47,112 bases of DNA from Klebsormidium nitens. Lineage: Eukaryota; Streptophyta; Klebsormidiophyceae; Klebsormidiales; Klebsormidiaceae. Below are positions 1-13,973 of this stretch, one piece after another. The notes under the pieces are model-generated. The model made no database searches. It was not told where the DNA came from and saw only the letters and a list, made by a program, of their open reading frames with translations. A program made the translations under genes and the position numbers. Where the stretch lies: positions 80,588 through 127,699 of the forward strand of contig DF237162.1 in NCBI GenBank assembly GCA_000708835.1, read 5' to 3'. The stretch's first letter is position 1; the number at the start of each line of letters is the position of its first letter.

Positions 1-93
1 ACCGACGTCCTCCCTCCCTTTCAACCTTAAGTTCTTTCAATCATAAGAGTTCGTAACCAGCCTCTGACCCGGTTTGTTTTTCCGCCCTCGCAG

Positions 94-277
94 TTACTCC
101 ACAGAGCCCCTTGAAACGCGCGGCCTCAGCCCGGGGCAGCTCACCGACCTCCTCCCCTCCTTCGCCATGGACACCATCCTGCAGCGGGTGACGTCACGGG
201 CGCAGGGCAGTGGCGCCACCGGGGTGCCCCAGCCGGCGCCGGTCCGGGTGGCAGAGAACTCAGCGAAAGTAACGTGA
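94..277 (+). CDS. Terminal exon of an unrecognised gene, 5' part outside the window
   Basis: A pyrimidine-rich tract ending in CAG at 91-93 is a good splice acceptor. It opens a reading frame of about 60 codons that runs to TGA at 275-277. The peptide contains SPGQLTDLLPSFAMDTIL, which looks like a short amphipathic helical segment, followed by a Pro/Ala-rich tail. I do not recognise the family. GTAACG at the AAA codon near 269 could instead be a weak donor, in which case this is an internal exon. The opposite strand is also open here, but it lacks comparable splice signals at both ends. Confidence 0.4.
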
Positions 278-2827
278 GACCCTTCTTCGTCGATTTTGGC
301 CGTGTCTCTTTCAGTGTAAGACAAGAAATGCGACGAGGAATCCCAGCCAAAGAAACGTGAACCTCATTCCTCGTTGACTGTTTGGGCCGTCTGTGTAGGT
401 TGGGACGCCAAAAGTGCGGATCCGGCTTGGACGTTTTTGTGTTTGGTCGGCGCTCGTTTGAAGTTTATCATTGTAGCAATCCAAGTCCGATCAGGATCAT
501 GTCAGAAAGTCTGCAGGGGAACAACGAGTGGGGCGTCGTTAGGAACGTGCACCAGTGTTTTGGCCTTCCGCTTCCATCGATCGTCGGAAATTGCCCGAAG
601 CAGGCAACTTCCTTCTCTCGACGTTGACTACCTTAGTCTCAGCATACGTCTATTCCACCAATATCGACAAGTGATGCTTTTCAGGTACTCCATGCGATTG
701 ACAGAATCTTTGTATTTCTGCCAAGCGAAGCCACTTTTCACGGGCTTCGCTTCCTTTCAATCTACTTCCCAGGCTCTATGGTCCGCTCAGTGTTAGAGCA
801 TCCAGATACTACAATACGACGAGCCCAAATGACGTGAGCATGACGGCTATGGAGTTACCTAGTTTTCCAGTGACAGCCCCATGCACCGATATTTGCAGGC
901 TGGGCACTCTAGGGACGTTCGAGATTTCTGTGCAAGGAATATGGGAGGACCATGATGACGACAGCGCCTCCGTCTCCTTCGAGAGCTTCTCTGCGCAGCC
1001 GTTGGAGTTGTTCGGCCGGAAACTACACGGGGTTCCTCAGGTGAGACAAGCGAGCGTGCTCCCGTGCGGTCAACATCGACAGATATGAGCCGCATTTTTC
1101 AAAATGGCATTCGCGTTTGTCATGCTTCCTTTCTTGATGCTAAGTTTGCAAACGAGTAGCGTCATTCAAGTTGCCTTATTGCGAAAAGGCACATTAAGTC
1201 TATGGTTACCGCAAGAGCAGCAGACGTTTCGATTAGGCAGTTTGGATTGCATCAGTTTGGGAAAACGTTGGAGAATCTCTTTGCAGGTACAGCTACCAGT
1301 CCCCGGCCCTCTGCGTCAGTCGGTTGAGTGGAGCACTGTGTATGTGGACGAAGATACAAGGATTAGTCAGAGTAAGCGAGAGACGTTCTATTTGTTTCGT
1401 CGATTGTCTGGATGAAACGATATACGAACACTATAAGCAAGCCGCATCCTCGCTATTATGATGGCCATTCTTATGGTGAGGCATGATGATGAGACCGAAT
1501 TGACTGCACTTGTGGATCAGCCCCGCTCGAGATTATATGCGGAGGCCTTGGGACCTTGCACGGAAATGCAAACAAGTGGCTACACGATGAATCAGCAATC
1601 CTTTATGGCCCTCTTGCCTAATTCAATACTTTGGATCTACTCTCTTTTAAATTCTGGAAACCTCGATCCAAATCGACCCTCTAGCATCCTAGCCAAGTCA
1701 TGGATGAAGTTGAAAAGCATGCGCTGAATTCACTTGAGGCGGTGCAGCATTGGACGATGTTGATTTTGTTTTACAAGCCACAGCATGATATGAATTATCC
1801 TCGCTGCATAACTTAGGTAGAGGGGAAAAGAAAGACGGTTTGGTAGGATCGTTCTCGAACACCAGTATAATGGCAGCACGTCACCTAATCTAACTTCGAG
1901 GCAATGAAGCTACCGGCGCGTACTAGGTACGTACGTACCGTTGCAGACAGTACCAGAATACCGGTTGATGTGGAGTAAACATGCCGTACCGTACGGTACC
2001 CACCTGAAAGGAATCGTATCATCCTAGGATCCGCTCCGACATGATATCCGCGGTCATCTTCCCCCCCCGTCTGTGTTCGGCCCGGGGGCCGAGCACCGAG
2101 CTTTGAAACTTGGGGCCGACATGGGGTGCAACGGAGCAGTCGGTCCCCAAACACCGGGCAATGCCTCGCTCGGGGGCCACTCAAACAAGCCGGGATCTTT
2201 GGCAAAATAATAAAACGTGGCCCGTCGAACAGAGCGCGTGGTGCGTGTGACTGGAGTCGACAAGTGGCCGGGAAGTGGGAGCGAACCCACAACCTCAGAC
2301 CAAGTGGATAAAGTGCTCGCGGCGAAAGAAGATTCGTGGACACCATCGCTCGCCCTACTTTTGAAGGGGGATGCGTTTCCGCAGGGGAGGCGCACCCCCG
2401 CCAAAACCAGATTTCGGGGCTGCTATTTTGCGCTCCGACTTCTGCGAAATGCGCGTTTTGTAATTGGGTGTAAATAAGATGGATCCCAAAATTGCGCGGT
2501 ACGAACATGCAGAAAAGTGTACCCCGCGCAGCGGACGCGCCGTCTGAGCAACTCCGAAGATCATCATGTGAGTGTCAAAGCTGACTCAGACAGAGAGAGA
2601 GGGGGCGCCGTTCAACTGCTTCTTCTGCCTCGTCAGCGAGAGAGGAGCGCGATCAGGAAAAAGGGGAGCCATTAGGAGGAGATCAACAATCATGGCGGCA
2701 TGATGCAGCCGTGACGGCAAGGGCAGATAAAGTGATCCGAGTTTGTTTTGAATCTTGTTTTGCAAAGAATACTGAATAGCTTGGAGAGGGGTGAGGTTGA
2801 GTGATCAAATCTGCTGAAGGCATCGCC
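278..2827. other. Intergenic region, no convincing gene
   Basis: About 2.5 kb without a supported gene. Several open frames of 60-207 codons exist on both strands, but none has protein-like composition joined to credible splice sites. The stretch at 2043-2440 is GC-rich and holds a tRNA-like segment, listed separately. Two perfect 14-bp palindromes built from GTAC steps lie at 1926-1939 and 1986-1999. The last few hundred bases presumably hold the beta-amylase promoter and 5' UTR, but I see no clear TATA box. Confidence 0.6.
2266..2330 (-). repeat. tRNA-derived (SINE-like) fragment
   Basis: Read on the minus strand, 2290-2275 forms a five-base-pair T stem (GTGGG/CCCAC) around TTCGCT, preceded by GAGGTT. 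This resembles a tRNA T arm and a pol III B box with one departure from consensus. Upstream, GCGAGCAC followed by a TTGGTCTGAGG stretch looks like the decayed D and anticodon region. I cannot fold a full cloverleaf, so a tRNA-derived retroposon remnant is more likely than a working tRNA gene. Confidence 0.3.
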
Positions 2828-6479
<3,652 letters not shown>

Positions 6480-7689
6480 GCTATTCACAGCCAACCTTAG
6501 AGCTGCTCCTATCCAGAAGCAAGCGTAGAGCTCCTACCCGGAACGAATTTTAGACATCACATTGATGTGGTAGAGAAGCCGTTTTGTCAGCCTCTCATTG
6601 AGTGGCGGTCTGTTGTTTGTGGAGAGTGAGCGCAGGTGTCGTTGCTCAGTGTCCTGAGTCGACAGGTGTTCAAAAGCGCGGTACAGGTTAGCATATAGGG
6701 ATGTATATAACTAAGGATAGAGACAAGGAGAGATGCAAGCCCATTGCTTGTTGTACTTTAGGATAGACAGGTCAGAGTCTGAGTCTCAAGTATAGGAAGC
6801 TTGAGGTATCCTCGAGTTTCTCGTCCGTTGATCTGCTCCATGTGCTCCACGGCCATGGTGGCTAAGGGCGTTAATAAATTGGAAGTTACCATCTGCAAAC
6901 AAACATTGTCTCCAATGCAATCAAATTGATTATGGTTTCTGCGCATGTTGGAGTTGATAGTAACTTGATACACTCGGATCCTACCACAATTATCTATGCC
7001 GTAATGTTCAATTCTCGGAAATTTGCAGGTATGTTCTAGTAATCTGGTATAGTTGCCATCGTTCTCGACGACGTTGCATGCTGTCACGTAGGTCAACAGT
7101 CAAATCTTGACTGCTGCATGCCCCCTTAAATCGAATCTTGAGGTATGCCCCCACAAAATCAGGTCCTATACTCTTGGTACATTTTGCACTGTGGGCCTGC
7201 ATGTTGGGTTTGTCATGCATGCCAGATGCACGATTGATTGCAAACATGTACATGATGCATGCGGCCGCAGCTGGCTAGCCCCGCGCATTGTTCATCTTTT
7301 TGCAGAAGGTATAGTGCGGTGCCGCGGCACCATATACATATAACTCCCATGTGCGAGTGCCGTTTTGGCGGCTAGCGGGGGCACTCGATTACATGCATGC
7401 AAGCAAGGAGCTTAGAAATACACAACAGCGCGGCCGCTGTTCGCCAATATTTGGGCATAATTCTTGACAAATACTTCTGATGTCTATTTAAGTACATACA
7501 CTCGAGGGAATGGTCATTGATGTGCCCTGCCCGACCTGCCAGCTGCCTAACAGCACCTACCTATCAACACGGCTCACCAACAATAAGCAGCAAAGCTCAA
7601 GTATCGGTCAATTGCAACAACACCAAACGAAGTCCAGCAGAAGCTCACTGAGCTGTGGAACAAGTATGGACGATGGTCAAGCTTTTATT
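6480..7689. other. Intergenic region between convergent BAM and the lumen-protein gene
   Basis: No supported coding sequence. The left part should hold the 3' UTR of beta-amylase and the right end that of the minus-strand lumen-protein gene. Between 7195 and 7440 the sequence is rich in CATGCATG/TGCATGC motifs (7214, 7255, 7392), has GCGGCCGC octamers at 7261 and 7430, and contains a perfect 14-bp palindrome at 7318-7331. Confidence 0.6.
7318..7331. repeat. Perfect palindrome GGTGCCGCGGCACC
   Basis: A 14-bp perfect palindrome with GTATA on its left and TATAC on its right, so the inverted symmetry extends imperfectly to about 28 bp. It lies in non-coding sequence. It could form a short hairpin or bind a dimeric protein. 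No function can be assigned. Confidence 0.5.
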
Positions 7690-9252
7690 CTATTTCTTCC
7701 TGTTTGCCTCTAACCATTTCAACATGGCCTTATCAGTCTCCGTCATTTTCTTGGGGTTTTTTGAACCCTGCACTTACAAACAAGAAGAAGGTCACTGGGA
7801 GGTTACCGAATGACCAAAGTGGGAGTACCAACAGACTATCAACAAGCCATATCGCTGCCACATCCAAGCTTCCTGCACTCCTTTGATCAGGCCAGCAGAG
7901 AAACCTAGAAGGCGTTGCGAATAACCTCTCACAAACACAGACTTACCGTGGTAAACTCAAAGTAGTCAGAAAAGTTTCTTCGGTTGTAATCGTCCAAACG
8001 CTGCATTAAACACACAACCTTCTTCAGGCAGTACATGGAACAGTTTCGTGGCGCTAAACGAAGCGAGCACACTCAAATTCAGCAGCCTCCTTGAGCAGCT
8101 TGCAACTCATCACAAACAACTTTTGCATGACTAGTTCTGCTTTTTTCTCTGTGTTGGAGGAGTCCTAACAGCTGTATCTCCAAATGAGAACTGGGCTCAG
8201 GGTCTGCCTCACCTCCTTATCATACTTTGCCTTGTTCAGTTTCGATCTCTCAAGCATCTCTGCACATACGAATGACCCATTGTGAAGTTGCAAAACACTG
8301 TGTGAACTCACACTACCACCGCGGCTCTCAATCTGCGCTCTGCACTCAGCCCCAAATAATCTGTTCAAACAGGCGCAAAAGCCCCGCCCTCTGATTGCCA
8401 TGGGGAGCTCGAAGATCAATGGTGAGCCAACCAGCAATTCATGCAGTCAACTTCAATCAGAAGCGGACAGTCCAAAGAAACATCCAGAAGCGGACGGGGC
8501 CACAAATGTCACTGGGCATGTATTACAAGGCGTGTGTGATCGGCGTGCTCATGGTGAACCGCCAAGCTGAAGTCAAGTTTTTGACCGATCTCCACAGGTT
8601 AGGTGCTCCTGCCTACAATAGATAAACTTTTCTCATATCCAAGCTCTCTCCAATTCTCCCAGCCGTGAAGGCTACCGGCGAATCCTTCCATGTCTCACAG
8701 AATGAAGTCTATACCATAAAGGGAAGTAAAACGCCTCGTAGAAACTAACAACCAAAATGTAAACCTTTGTTGGTCAGGACTGCAGGAGGGCTCCCCAAAC
8801 TTTGATGTCACAGCATGTCACTCACCTTTCACAATCTCCGGCACCTCTTCTACAGCTGGGGGTTTAACCGGGGCCGCATGCGCCGTGCTCTGATCAGCCA
8901 CCAATGCAGTCAGACTTGAAAAGAAGGCAGCCCCTGCCAAGAGCAACGCTGTCCTTCTTGCAGGAGCATTTATTTCTACTTTCTGCAGCTTGTATTCCGG
9001 AGATTCAGAACTAAGGCACCTTGGAGGGGCCTCCCTTGAACGTTCCGCACGATGCTGTCCCCAGACAATCCTCCGTGTCTGGCGCCCAAAAACGCTGTTA
9101 CATTGCCGTGCTCTGACTCCATCAGACGTCCTCCCTGACAACGTTAACATTGCTGGACACCCCTGAATGCCGCTTCCCCCAAGCCCTGTCTGAGCCGCAC
9201 TTAGCATTGTTCTGCTGACATCCACCAATTGGACGGCGCTTGCCTGTGCCAT
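7690..9252 (-). CDS. Small thylakoid-lumen protein with Tat-type targeting
   Basis: Four exons on the minus strand join in frame: 9252-8826, 8259-8213, 8000-7947 and 7767-7690, giving 201 residues. The first part is a long transit region rich in Arg and Ser. A twin-arginine (residues 99-100) then precedes a hydrophobic run, TALLLAGAAFFSSLTALVA, and ends in AHA-A, a lumenal processing site. This is the bipartite pattern of proteins sent to the thylakoid lumen by the Tat route. The mature part is only about 75 residues, charged and Cys-free: a Pro-rich start, LERSKLNKAKYDKE, DDYNRRNFSDYFEF, then a Lys-rich end with MLKWLEANRKK. I considered PsaN because of the LERSK..NK stretch, but the Cys residues and the rest of PsaN are absent. 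It looks like a conserved plant lumen protein, but I cannot name it. Confidence 0.8.
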
Positions 9253-10121
9253 CCTGCGATAAGTGCAGCACTTGTGATGCAGGGAGGCTGCAGCGTTTGG
9301 AACAGAACGATTCTGGGGCCAACAGCAGGAGAAAGCGTAGCAACAAGGATGATCAACACTGGCCTGGCAAGTGCAGGAGAGACTCGAGAGCTAGCCTGGT
9401 GCAAAGCAATTAAAGCCGCATGAAGCCGCAAACAAAAAGTTCAACGTACAAAACTTGCCCCGCGAGCCGGGGCCTCCTGAGTCGCGCGTGGCGGCACGGG
9501 CGGCCGGGCGCGGCACCAGTGTCCGACGGAGGCGCTCGGACGAGTACCCGGGTCACTCATGAGCGCTGCGCCGCGCGCCGCAGCGACGCATCCGGACGCG
9601 TGCGCGGCCCGCGCCTCGGGCTTTCAAGTTGTGATGCGCGCGCTGCCCCCGCGCTGCCGGCACTCAGTCACGAGCTTATTACCGTGCATCAACCTGCTTG
9701 CAGCTTCCAGGTCGGCCACGTTGAGAACAAAGGTGATGCGTTTGATGGATACATACAGAATACTGGGCTGCTCAATCGCCTCTGATTCAGGCCTCGGCAG
9801 GCCAGCCATGTCATGAGAGTACTGAACGATGTGATGATAGATGAGCGACATGATTGGACATGATTGGACTTGTCACAGTCGATAACGTGAGTGCACTTGA
9901 ATGTTATGGAAGTGTTGAAGCCATCCACCTTGTCAAACAACTAATTGATAAGCAAAGAGCCTAGGAAGCGTTGGCATACTGAAGCTAGCTTAATGCATAA
10001 AGAATTGAGTTCGAGCTAGTGCCATGGTGGTCCGTACCTAGCTAATCTGGGTTATTGCGGCCCACGATCTTCGGTGAAGCTCAGAACCCCAGGCAGTTTG
10101 CCAAACACACTTCCTTCCCTT
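9253..10121. other. Intergenic region upstream of the lumen-protein gene
   Basis: This 870-bp stretch holds the promoter side of the minus-strand lumen protein and the 3' end of the next minus-strand gene. A GC-rich island lies at about 9460-9660. A minus-strand frame near 9850-9650 has fairly protein-like composition but no matching splice partners, so I do not call it a gene. Confidence 0.5.
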
Positions 10122-13100
10122 CTAGGAAGCAAAGCGCAATACCCTGCTCGGGGGCTCGCCCGGGCATCCAACCAACTCTCTTTTTGCATATACCCGCTGC
10201 ACCCACCGGTCACTCCCATCAAACACGGCAGTGTATGCAGTACGACCGTGCGCGGCTCGACTATTGTTTACAATAAGCAGATCTCCCGCATCCAACCACA
10301 CCCCCACCGCTAACTGCCGCGCCGTCTCTTTAAGCCTCGCATAGGCTTCCAAAAGCTGAGGGGAACCCTTAAGGCTCGCCGCCCCGACGGGAAGAATGTT
10401 CTCCTCAAAGATGTTCACAAGCGGGTTGGAATCGGGCCCGGTGATCAGGAACTTTTCTGCAACTGCGAAGCTGTTGTTGGCCGCGCTCCCAAAATTCCAC
10501 CGCATCGGTTCACTGCGGAGGATGCTTACGTCAGATGGTGACGTGGCAGCTAGAAGCGCGCGGAAATCGCAAACGGTGGTCTGGGCCTCCTTCCGGGGGT
10601 CACCCCGAACGCCAATGAGGAGGAGGGCGTCAGCTACAATCTGGAAGAGCAAGTGACCTTCGTTTGAGAAGGGTTGAAACCTCAAAAGTAGGAGCGAAAA
10701 GCGGAAACAGGGGCAGCCGTGGTGATTGATAAGGGATATTGTGCGGCTGGCTGGCTGGTATGGTTGTACTAAGGCTGAAGCGAAACTTAAAGAGGAACAC
10801 ACCTTCAAAGCAACAGGTTCAAGTCACGACTGTTGCAAACAGGTGAAAAGACAAGTAAACGGAAACCGCAAGATGGGAGGCAGCTTTACTGATGCAATCA
10901 GTCTCTGGCTGTTTGCTAAAGAACAATCCACAGAAGCAGGGGCAGACATCGAAAACAGAGTTTGATCGGGTTCGGTTTTAGATCCGTCTGGTTGCAAAGA
11001 GACTACCTGAGGGCCAGGCAAACCACAGAGTCGACAGTGACTGGGTACAGTTTGTGGTTCGGCGATTGAGCAGAGTCACCAAAGGCAAAAAGGCGGACGG
11101 CCAAATTGTAGATAGCCTACTGAGATGGACTTCGCAGGCAGCCACAAGCATAAAGGGCAAAGATTTAAGACCAAGGCTTTCCTGATTCAAAGAGAGCCTC
11201 AATCATTGTTTGTCGAAGGGTACTTCTTGGGCAAATTAACGATGCAAATGATGAAACACGTACAGCGGCAGCGAAGTCAGAACGAATATGGAACACACGA
11301 CCTCCTTGGTTTGGGGGGGCACTCAGGAGGAAACGCCGGAATGTGTTATTTGGTACCCGGATTCAAGGTTGTTTAAATTTAAACAATGGTGTTATCAGGC
11401 TCGTTGAGATCGAGATTGCTTAGGGGAGCTCACAAATAGAGCTAGCCTGTCTGTCACGGTAAGAGCATCAGAGCTCCTGTGGCAATCTGTACAAACCTCG
11501 GACTATACTGCAAATAGTTAGCCTCTAAGAAGACACCTTTTTGACTCTCCAGAAGAGTTCCAGAACCCATCTGAGAGAACAACCACCGATCCATATTCAC
11601 TGGTTCTGCAAGCTACGAGCTAAACGAATGCTCCTACAAAGAACCCCTCTTTAAAACAACCACAAAGATTCTCTATTCTCCTGTCTCTAATAAGACCCAG
11701 CCACATCAATCACCGCTTCATAAGAGGTTTTGATGATCGCATCTGATAAGTCAGACTCTAACAGGTAAGAGCTCTCAGCCAGCTGTACGTTTTAGTCTCA
11801 CCTTTTCAGATGTGACTGCAAAATCTCGATGCAGATCCAGCACTTTCTTGCACCCGTCAAAGGCGACCTTATCTATTGAATTTGGGTTAGGAGTCAGGTC
11901 ACACACTAACCCGCCAGCCATGCCCCGCTTAACCAAAGTCTGCGCAGCGGGAAAAGAGTGTTAAGGAAACTACCAGCAAATGCTGGTCTTACAGATATGT
12001 CCAGGGAGTCTCTTTTCAAACATTTCTTGTGTAGATGCCTGTCTTTTGAATACAGCTGATGCAGGATGAATCAACCCACATTAGAGAGAAGGGAGAGGAA
12101 GGCAGATGTTCGGGTGCAAAAATTTCAGCTCTCTTTCAATTCCGTGTACGGGCTGATTGGAATCCATGAACCATGAGGTTGCAACAACCTATTGCTAGGA
12201 GGGCAATCCCTCTACAAGTGTCCTAGACAAACGCTCTTGAATATTCTTTTGACAGCACAAACCTACTCTGCGATGTTTCATAGATGGACCTTAAAATTGC
12301 TGGGCGGATTGGGGATCAACTGAAATTGTTACTCTCAGACCCCTGAGCAATACCCTTCGGGATCTAACCGTAATGCAACAAGATAGTATCTAATTGACAC
12401 AATGTGAATTTAAGAACTTCAAGAAACCACCATCTTCTTCAGGCATCAATTTGCAAAGAGACTTCATTCTTCCGCAGAAGCCGCCTGAAAAGGAACATAG
12501 TTCTGACCAAAAACAAACCCCCACCTGATAAGTCACCGGCTGCCCTATTAGTCTCGCCACTGCCAGCACCCATGCCTCGCTCATAACCTTCCCCGGCTTT
12601 GCGGACATGTTCCCAACCGCATATGGCGTCGGAGGGGGGTCGCTGTCCACAGGTAGTCCTCGGACGACCAGAACAGACGGGCCGCTGCTGTCGTGCAGAA
12701 AGGTTTCCAGTCTAGTTCGGACGTCCGCCGGCAGCCAAGAAACTGCCAGTTCGTGCGCCCTGGTGATGAACTCCTCGGACGCAGCGTCTCCGTCTGAACT
12801 GAGGGGAAGGCCGTCGAACCTCTCTTTGAACAGTGGGGGGAAAGGGGGAAGTGCCTGAGAGTTGATTTGAAGTTCTTTGACAAAGGGCGGGGGAGTTTCG
12901 GACGATTTGACAGGGGCACTCAGTGGTGTAGCAATGGCAGACGGTATTGAGAGCCCCTTCACTTTAGACCAACGTTTCAAAGGTTTTGTAGATATGAGTT
13001 GAAAGCCATTCCTAACAAATCGCAACTCACTTTCATTCGTTGAACTCTTATGACTGATCTCCAATCTTTTCAACCCCGCAGGCTTGTGTTGGCTGAACCC

Positions 13101-13217
13101 CAAGGTACTTGTTTGCAAAGAAAGTTGTTGGCTAGCAGGGAAACGCAAACCCTCATTCCAATTCCTACAAAAAAGCCCAGTGCAAAGATAGATTGCTTTT
13201 GCACCTGCCACCGACAT
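10122..13217 (-). CDS. Fe(II)/2-oxoglutarate-dependent oxygenase, TauD/clavaminate-synthase-like
   Basis: Three minus-strand exons join in phase 0: 13217-12525, 11939-11802 and 10640-10122, giving 449 residues. The family hydroxylates small substrates, for example free amino acids in asparagine oxygenase or VioC, using Fe(II) and 2-oxoglutarate. The iron ligands are visible: the HxD pair in DLHRDF (about H268 and D270) and the distal His in NNSRAAHGRTAYTAVFDG (about H408), followed by the usual Arg-rich DRWVQRVY that binds 2-oxoglutarate. LLLIGVRGDP matches the LLCLR segment of the family. The first 100 or so residues are basic and Ser/Thr-rich and could target an organelle. The start is uncertain: an in-frame ATG also occurs at 13301, and a further 5' exon is possible. 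Substrate is unknown. Confidence 0.8.
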
Positions 13218-13973
13218 GGCGCCAGACACTTCTGAATACCTATCAAAAACAACTGTATCAAAGTATCTTATCTGCACAAAAGCTCCTACTTCAACTTGCA
13301 CGGTAAGCTCCTACTTGCACAAAGCCTCCTCTGGTCTGTGCCACATGAGAAAGCGTCAGGCTTTCAAGTTCTGGAAACTTGATGAGATAACTTGCCACCC
13401 TTGTAGTCATAGAGTCTTTTCCGAAGAGTCTGATCGATTCAATGAGCTGGGTCGCTCCCGTGTTTGTAACGCCTCACCCTTTGTTCCTAGAGCGTTACAA
13501 GTTGACGCGAACGAATTCCGTGAGGGCGTCGAACCATCTGCCGAATGGCAAGCCCTCCTTGCAGCTGCAGTTCTCTTGCCCTTGCTTGGATGAAATGGCA
13601 ATCGATTGATCTTCAAGGGCGCCCTATTCATGTAACTTTAGGCGATACATCACAGGCTCACCAGCGCCACTTCTCTCAGTGAAGTCAGCCAGGTAAGTGA
13701 TCCAGGCGAAGCTTGAAGCTATTGCCTTCCAACCCTGCCCCCATGACTGTCGTTGCGAGCCTCACGATCTGCAGTGAGGAGCTTTTTGGCAGCAGTCCGC
13801 AGCTTTTGTTAAGATTCCTGGTTCAATGGTTGTGCCATCAAGTTGAACTGGGGAAGCCTTTTGGAAGATTCAGGACTTAGTGCCACCATCGTTTTGCATA
13901 GCTGCCCCTCCTGGCTTCGTTTCCTGGCTTTTGTTATCAGAATTTACGCTTGATTGCAGGTCAATCCCAGGCT
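13218..13973. other. Divergent intergenic region between the oxygenase and ACP genes
   Basis: About 750 bp separating the minus-strand oxygenase from the plus-strand acyl carrier protein, so it should contain both promoters. TTGCAG at 13954-13959, 14 bases before the ACP start codon, could be the acceptor of a 5' UTR intron. Nothing else is recognised. Confidence 0.5.

Noticed and set aside
1885-2508. 207-codon minus-strand frame
   Set aside because: It spans the palindromes and the tRNA-like fragment. Its composition is that of GC-rich repeat DNA, and no splice partners or family motifs are seen.
7690-8259. PsaN identity for the lumen protein
   Set aside because: The LERSK..NK stretch recalls photosystem I subunit N, but the conserved Cys residues and the rest of the PsaN sequence are absent.
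9420-9785. 121-codon plus-strand frame in a GC island
   Set aside because: Low-complexity Arg/Ala-rich peptide with no motifs, probably a composition effect upstream of the lumen-protein gene.
9624-9851. Minus-strand frame with fairly protein-like sequence (AIEQPSILYVSIKRITFVLN)
   Set aside because: It is attractive but isolated. I found no neighbouring exon that joins in phase with good splice sites. It could be a remnant exon and deserves a database search.
13407-13631. Minus-strand frame that could be a transit-peptide exon of the oxygenase
   Set aside because: It ends in a stop and I could not find a donor and acceptor pair that joins it to 13217 in phase. Kept only as an alternative start.
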